From NCBI RefSeq assembly GCF_950295315.1, contig NC_080162.1, positions 75,213,843 through 75,277,842 on the forward strand: a stretch of 64,000 nt of DNA, given 5' to 3'. The notes below the pieces were generated by a model that worked only from the letters and a program-made list of their open reading frames with translations, had not been told where the DNA came from and made no database searches. Below, piece by piece: positions 59,641 to 64,000 of the stretch; the first letter of the stretch is position 1, and each line of letters starts with the position of its first letter. The stretch is from Erinaceus europaeus (taxonomy: Eukaryota > Chordata > Mammalia > Eulipotyphla > Erinaceidae). The translations under genes were made by a program, and so were the position numbers.

Positions 59641-60554
59641 ACAAAATACACTATTAAGCTGTATGTGTCATAGAAGTCTCAATAGGAAAAAGATCAGCCG
59701 CTAGGTTCCCACTGTAGGTCTGTCATTTCCAGGAGGTTTCAGGGAGGGGGAGATAACCCAAGAAACAGAAAGCCTGCATGAGGCTTACGTCTCTCTAGGA
59801 TGATTATTTAGTTAAGTATTCTCTAATTCATCAGGCACTTATTGATGACCTACTATGTGCCAGACTGCAGGAAATCAGACCTAAAGTCTTTGTTCTCTAG
59901 GATATTTGCATCCTACTAAGTAGCACACATAATAGACAAATGTGTTGTGGGAGGTGTTGATAAGTATAATGGGGAAGAAAATAACACTGAGTCGGGGTGC
60001 AGAGAGGCAAGCAGTCTTAATCTAGGAGGCTCGGGGCAGTGTCTCTAAAGATCTTCTGTGAAGGAAGAAAAAGGAGCACATTCTGAGTCTGGAGGCAGCT
60101 CACCCACCACAGAGGAAACAGTGAATGCTGAAACTGGGGCCATGCTTGAAGGAATAGCAAGGAGGCCAGCAAGGCTGGAGTGGCGAGAGCAGGGCAGGTG
60201 ACCTGGAGTACAGCAGTAAAGTCAAAACTGAGTTCTTTGGAGAGATTGCATCTGCTTAACTGACAGATCATGATTTTTTTTTTTTTTACTTTTATTTTTG
60301 AAGGATCTCTGTGACTGTCAATTGAAGAAGAGATGGGAGGGTAGAAACAGGTTCAGGTGAGAGGCAGTGGAACTCAGGCAAAAGATTTTTCACTGAAGAT
60401 GATAGAGGGCAGATTCTGGCTATATAAAGTTATTTTTTAAACAGTCTTTTTAAAAAAAGATGTCTTTTTTTTTTTAAATCATGCAATGTAGACAGTTTAA
60501 TGTCCTAGTTTTTACTTAACCATGTATCATATTTTCTATGTTGGTACATAACTG

Positions 60555-60560
60555 AATAAA
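60555..60560 (+). promoter_or_regulatory. POFUT1: candidate POFUT1 polyadenylation signal
   Basis: AATAAA in ACTGAATAAACATTTTTAAT, 3.5 kb after the stop codon, outside any SINE. Confidence 0.45.
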
Positions 60561-60811
60561 CATTTTTAATGACATAACATTTCACTGGTGAGTGTCCTAG
60601 TGTCCTATGTTTTGTTGTTATCCTGTTATAAAAACTTAGAATGGTCCTGATTTTTCACTTTTTATATTTGTAAGTCTCTTATTTTTCTATATCAATTTTT
60701 CCATTAAATGCCCAGAAGTGAATTTGATAGCTCAAAGAATTTTGGGGGTGTAAGGAGAAACTGGCATCACAAGTATTCACAATTCTGCTTCCTGACCTAA
60801 TATTTTGTTTT

Positions 60812-61292
60812 ATTTTAATGAGAGAAAGATACAGGGGGGCAAGAGGAGGGAGAGGGAGAGACCAGAGCACTACTCAGAACTTGCTTATGGTGGTGCTGGG
60901 GATTGAACCTGGGCCGTTGGAACCTCAGACATGAAAGTCTTTTTGCATAACCACTACGCTGTCTCCCCTGCTCTCTGGCTTACTTTTTCATTCTTTCTTT
61001 TCTAAATGGTCACAGGACTGTTTCACCACCCTTGGACCTTTCCCAGTTGCCTTGGCACTCCCATGTGGTATTGCAGCTCAAACCCATGGCATTGTACCTA
61101 GCAAGGGACATAACTTACTAGGAGATAGATCTGGATACTGTTGAGTAGTACTGTTGATGGGTTAGGGGTAGATAGCATAATGGTTATGCAAAGAGACTCT
61201 CATGCCTGAGGCTCCAAAGTCCCAGGTTCAATCCCCTGTACCACCATAAGCTAGAGCTGAGCAGTGCTCTGGTTAAAAAAAAAAAAAAAAAG
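60812..61292. repeat. type C SINEs and an old type B piece
   Basis: 60812-60972 is reverse type C (GGATTGAACCTGGGCCGTTG, TTGCATAACCACTACGC). 60990-61105 looks like an old reverse type B. 61158-61292 is forward type C (GTAGATAGCATAATGGTTAT, then poly-A). Confidence 0.7.
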
Positions 61293-61306
61293 TAAATACA
61301 TAAGTA

Positions 61307-61739
61307 AAGGAAAAGACATGATGCATTTTTGCATAGAAAAACATGTCGGGGGTCGGGCGGTGGCACAGTGGGTTAAGCGCATGTGGCGCAAAGCGCAGGG
61401 ATGGGCGTAAGGATCCCGGTTCGAGCCCCCGGCTCCCCACCTGCAGGGGAGTCACTTCACGGGCGGTGAAGCAGGTCTGCAGGTGTCTATCTTTCTCTCC
61501 CCCTCTCTCTGTCTTCCCCTCCTCTCTCCATTTCTCTCTGTCCTATCCAACAACAAAGCAACATCAACAATGGCAATAATAACCCGAACGAGGCTGCAAC
61601 AACTAGGGCAACAAAAGGGGAAAAATGGCCTCAAGGAGCGGTGGATTCATGGTGCAGGCACCGAGCCCAGCAATAACCCTGGAGGAGAAAAAAAAAAAAA
61701 AAAAGAAAAACATGTCATGACTTTTCTGACATCTCAATA
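61307..61739. mobile_element. mariner-like MITE split by a type A SINE
   Basis: The left half at 61307-61347 reads GGAAAAGACATGATGCATTT then TTGCATAGAAAAACATG. The right half (61704-61739) reads ATGACTTTTCTGAC and ends CTCAATA. AGAAAAACATGTC flanks the inserted SINE at 61335-61347 and 61704-61716. Confidence 0.8.
61348..61703 (+). repeat. full-length type A SINE inside the MITE
   Basis: Forward copy: GGGGTCGGGCGGTGGCACAG, perfect GGTTCGAGCCCCC, 3' extension 'GAGCCCAGCAATAACCCTGG' and poly-A, with a perfect 13-bp duplication. Confidence 0.95.
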
Positions 61740-61767
61740 GATTAAAGACTTAAAAATTAAAGCGCTT

Positions 61768-62195
61768 GCTGTCTGGAAAGTGAATATAGAGGATTAAATG
61801 TTGTGCTCTCAAAGGGGTTGGGCAGTATCACAGCAGGTTAAGAGCAGGTGGCACAAAGCTCAATGGACTGGCATAGGATCCCAGTTCGAGCCCCTGGCTC
61901 CCCACTTGCAGGGAGCCGCCTCACAGGCAGTGAAGCAGGTCTGCAGATGTCTCTCTTTCTCTCCCCCTCTCTGTCTTCCCCGCCTCTCTCCATTTCCCTC
62001 TGTCCTATCTAACAATGACGACATCAATAGCAACAACAATAAAACAACAAGGGCAACAAAAGGGAATAAATATTTTTTTAAATGTTGTACTCTCAAGCCT
62101 GAGGTCCTTTGTTCTGTCCCCAGCATCACATGTGCCAGAGTGATGCTCTGATCCTCTTTCCCCCTCTATTTCTTTCTCATAAATCTTTTTTAAAA
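61768..62195 (+). repeat. type D SINE split by a type A SINE
   Basis: The type D copy runs 61768-61812 and 62097-62195 (GTCCCCAGCATCACATGTGC). The type A copy is 61813-62078, flanked by TAAATGTTGTGCTCTCAA (61795-61812) and TAAATGTTGTACTCTCAA (62079-62096), 17 of 18 identical. Confidence 0.9.
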
Positions 62196-62265
62196 ACTAG
62201 AACTCTTACTGTGGAAAACCTCAACTGTACAAAAAAAATCTGAGTACTAAAATAATTGCCAAGAA

Positions 62266-62501
62266 GGCCAGGTGATGGCGCACCCAGTTGAGCGCAAACA
62301 TTGGCCTACCCAGGTTCGAGCCCCGACTCAGCACCTGCAAAGGGAAGCAATGAAGTAGGTCTGTAGGCATCTCTCTTTTTCTCTCCCTCTATTCTCCCCT
62401 CTGTCCTACCAAATAAAGAAATAATGGCCGCCGGCTTTTCTTCTGCAGGCACTGAGCCCCAGCAAGAACTCTGATGTAGAAAAGAAAAAAAAAAAAGAGA
62501 A
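62266..62501 (+). repeat. type A/B-like SINE, short
   Basis: 'GGCCAGGTGATGGCGCACCC', perfect GGTTCGAGCCCC, extension GCAGGCACTGAGCCCCAGCA and poly-A. The middle is shortened. Confidence 0.75.
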
Positions 62502-62559
62502 ATAAAAGATTAGCTTTGTAGTGAGTGAGAGAACTATAATAGGAAGCAGGTGAGGAGGG

Positions 62560-63060
62560 TATCTAAGTCTAAGTAGACACTTTCATTGTGAACTTTATAC
62601 TGACTCACTACAGACTATTGTGTATTTTTGCTTTCAGGTATATATTTTGCCCTAATTTATGGATACATGTGAACATATGCTCATCTCACGGGACATGGTC
62701 TATATCTAGGTTTTGGGACTTTGTTAGGAAGTGAACCACCTGGAATGGAATTAGAGAATCCAATGAAAGGAAAGGTCTCACCCGAGTAATGAGGGTGAAG
62801 GGTTGACATTCCATGCCTGACATCTCTGGACACAGTCTGAAGTGAAGCATGCTGAGGTCGTACTTGTTGTGTTGATTAGGTTGGGAACAGCAGATACAAT
62901 ATCATTTGGTATGAATTGAGAGAAGCATGCAGGAAAGTAAGCCCCACCCTAGAGGTTCCAGGACTGGCATACTTTTAACGATGACTCTTTAGTCACTGTC
63001 GGGCCACCCCATCACCTGGGACCCTAATCAGGGGGTCCTGAGATTCCCAAACAGACATGA
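62560..63060 (-). mobile_element. L1 3'UTR fragment, reverse
   Basis: 62630-62970 is the inverted, diverged counterpart of 63305-63657: for example GACACAGTCTGAAGTGAAGC here against GCTTCACTTCAGACTGTGTC there. The left limit is unclear. Confidence 0.75.
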
Positions 63061-63097
63061 TGGGCCTAGGCCTCGAATAAATCCCTCTCTCCTGCAG

Positions 63098-64000
63098 CTA
63101 TCAAGAACAATGAACCCACCTTCTCTGACCCATCTTGGACAGAGCTAGAAGGAATTACGTTAAGTGAGCTAAGTCAGAAAGATAAAGATGAGTATGGGAT
63201 GATCCCACTCATCAACAGAAGTTGAGGAAGAAGACCTGAAAGGGAAACTAAAAGCAGGACTTGACCAAATTACAGCAGGAACCTCACATCTCCACTATAG
63301 AGCCTCTACTTCCCCCAGTCCTGGAACCCTTGGATAGGGCCCACTTTCCCGTATGACTCTCCCAATCCATATAAAATAATATTGCATCTGCCGATCACAA
63401 CCTAATCAACGCAACGATGGCCACCTCAACATGCTTCACTTCAGACTGTGTCCAGAGACTTCACGTGTGGAATGACAACCCTTCAGCTTCATTACTCGGG
63501 TGAGACCTTTCCTTTCATAGTATACTCTAATTTCATCTCAGGTGGTTCACTTTCTAACAAAGTCCCAAAACCTAGATATACACCAGTTTCTGTGAGAGAG
63601 AGCATATGTTCACATGTATCCATAAACTACTGCAAAATATATACCTGAAAGCAGAAGTACACTAGAGTTTGCAATGAGTACCCCCCTAACACTTCCTCTC
63701 CACTATTCCAAGCTTTGGGTCCATGAGTGCTCAACAATTTGTTTGGCTTTGTATGTTAACTCTCTTTTCAGTCACCAGGTTCCAGATGCCATCAGGATGC
63801 CGGCCAGGCTTCCCTGGACTGAAGACCCCACCAATGTGTCCTGGAGCTCCGCTTCCCCAGAGACTCATCCCTACTAGGGAAAGAGAGAGGCAGACTGGGA
63901 GTATGGACCGACCAGTCAACGCCCATGTTCAGCGGGGAAGTAATTACAGAAGCCAGACCTTCCACCTTCTACAACCCACAATGACCCTGGGTCCATGCTC
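63098..64000 (+). mobile_element. 5'-truncated L1, forward, running off the window
   Basis: It begins in the end of ORF2 (about 63098-63225; decoded LSELSQKDKDEYGMIPLINR matches the tail of the large L1) and continues through a long L1 3'UTR to the last base. Too short to encode any domain. Confidence 0.8.

Larger units (their letters stand above)
57068..60580 (+). other. POFUT1: POFUT1 3' untranslated region (probable extent)
   Basis: A mostly unique 3.5 kb stretch after the stop, with only a type C SINE (57800-57941), a MIR and a type B SINE. The first good AATAAA outside a SINE is at 60555-60560, which sets the suggested end. No transcript evidence is available here. Confidence 0.5.

Noticed and set aside
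1..64000. CRISPR arrays, operons, phage or plasmid modules
   Set aside because: The many repeats are dispersed retroelements with poly-A tails and target duplications, and the genes are intron-split mammalian genes.

Overview
This window is nuclear DNA of a mammal, most likely a hedgehog (Erinaceidae). Two things point there. It holds the orthologues of two neighbouring human chromosome 20q11 genes, PLAGL2 and POFUT1, split by GT-AG introns. It is also saturated with long tRNA-derived SINEs (A box, B box GGTTCGAGCCCC, poly-pyrimidine body, tail ending in AACAA/AATAA units), which I recognise as the abundant hedgehog SINE. The species call rests on memory of that repeat, not on a search. No bacterial, plasmid or CRISPR features are present.

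Layout. Positions 1-3390 are repeat-rich DNA downstream of PLAGL2. PLAGL2 lies on the minus strand: a long SINE-free 3'UTR (about 3.45-7.3 kb), a large coding exon (7304-8534) with most of the zinc fingers and the activation region, a first coding exon (14901-15154) and a non-coding exon 1 ending at 20997. A CpG island at about 20.55-21.5 kb is the shared divergent promoter. POFUT1 runs on the plus strand in seven exons from the ATG at 21301 to the stop at 57067, followed by a probable 3.5 kb 3'UTR. The reconstructed products are about 494 aa (PLAGL2) and 391 aa (POFUT1), both close to the human lengths. The last 7 kb is 3'UTR, intergenic repeats and L1 fragments.

The two genes share a promoter but not a pathway. 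PLAGL2 is a C2H2 zinc-finger transcription factor. POFUT1 is the ER-lumenal O-fucosyltransferase that modifies EGF repeats of Notch and similar proteins.

Repeats. I use working names: type A (long SINE with GGTTCGAGCCCC), type B (shorter relative, GGTTCAAGCCCC), type C (TAGCATAATGGTTATGCA head), type D (GTGGCTCAGTGGATAAAGC head), type E (GATAGCTCACCTGGTA head) and type F (CCACAGCACTGAA core). The largest insertion is a near full-length L1 (36369-42292), antisense in POFUT1 intron 4, with both ORFs broken by stops and frameshifts. It sits inside a SINE that sits inside a type F element. A later SINE used the same target word at its 5' end. Other notable elements are a solo class II-type LTR (55191-55824, TG...CA, 6-bp duplication), three short mariner-like palindromic elements, and a head-to-head pair of L1 3'UTR segments at the right edge. 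A 200-base run of N interrupts intron 4.

I found no undescribed gene system. The most useful observations concern the retroelement stacks, the mariner-like elements, the solo LTR and the divergent promoter.
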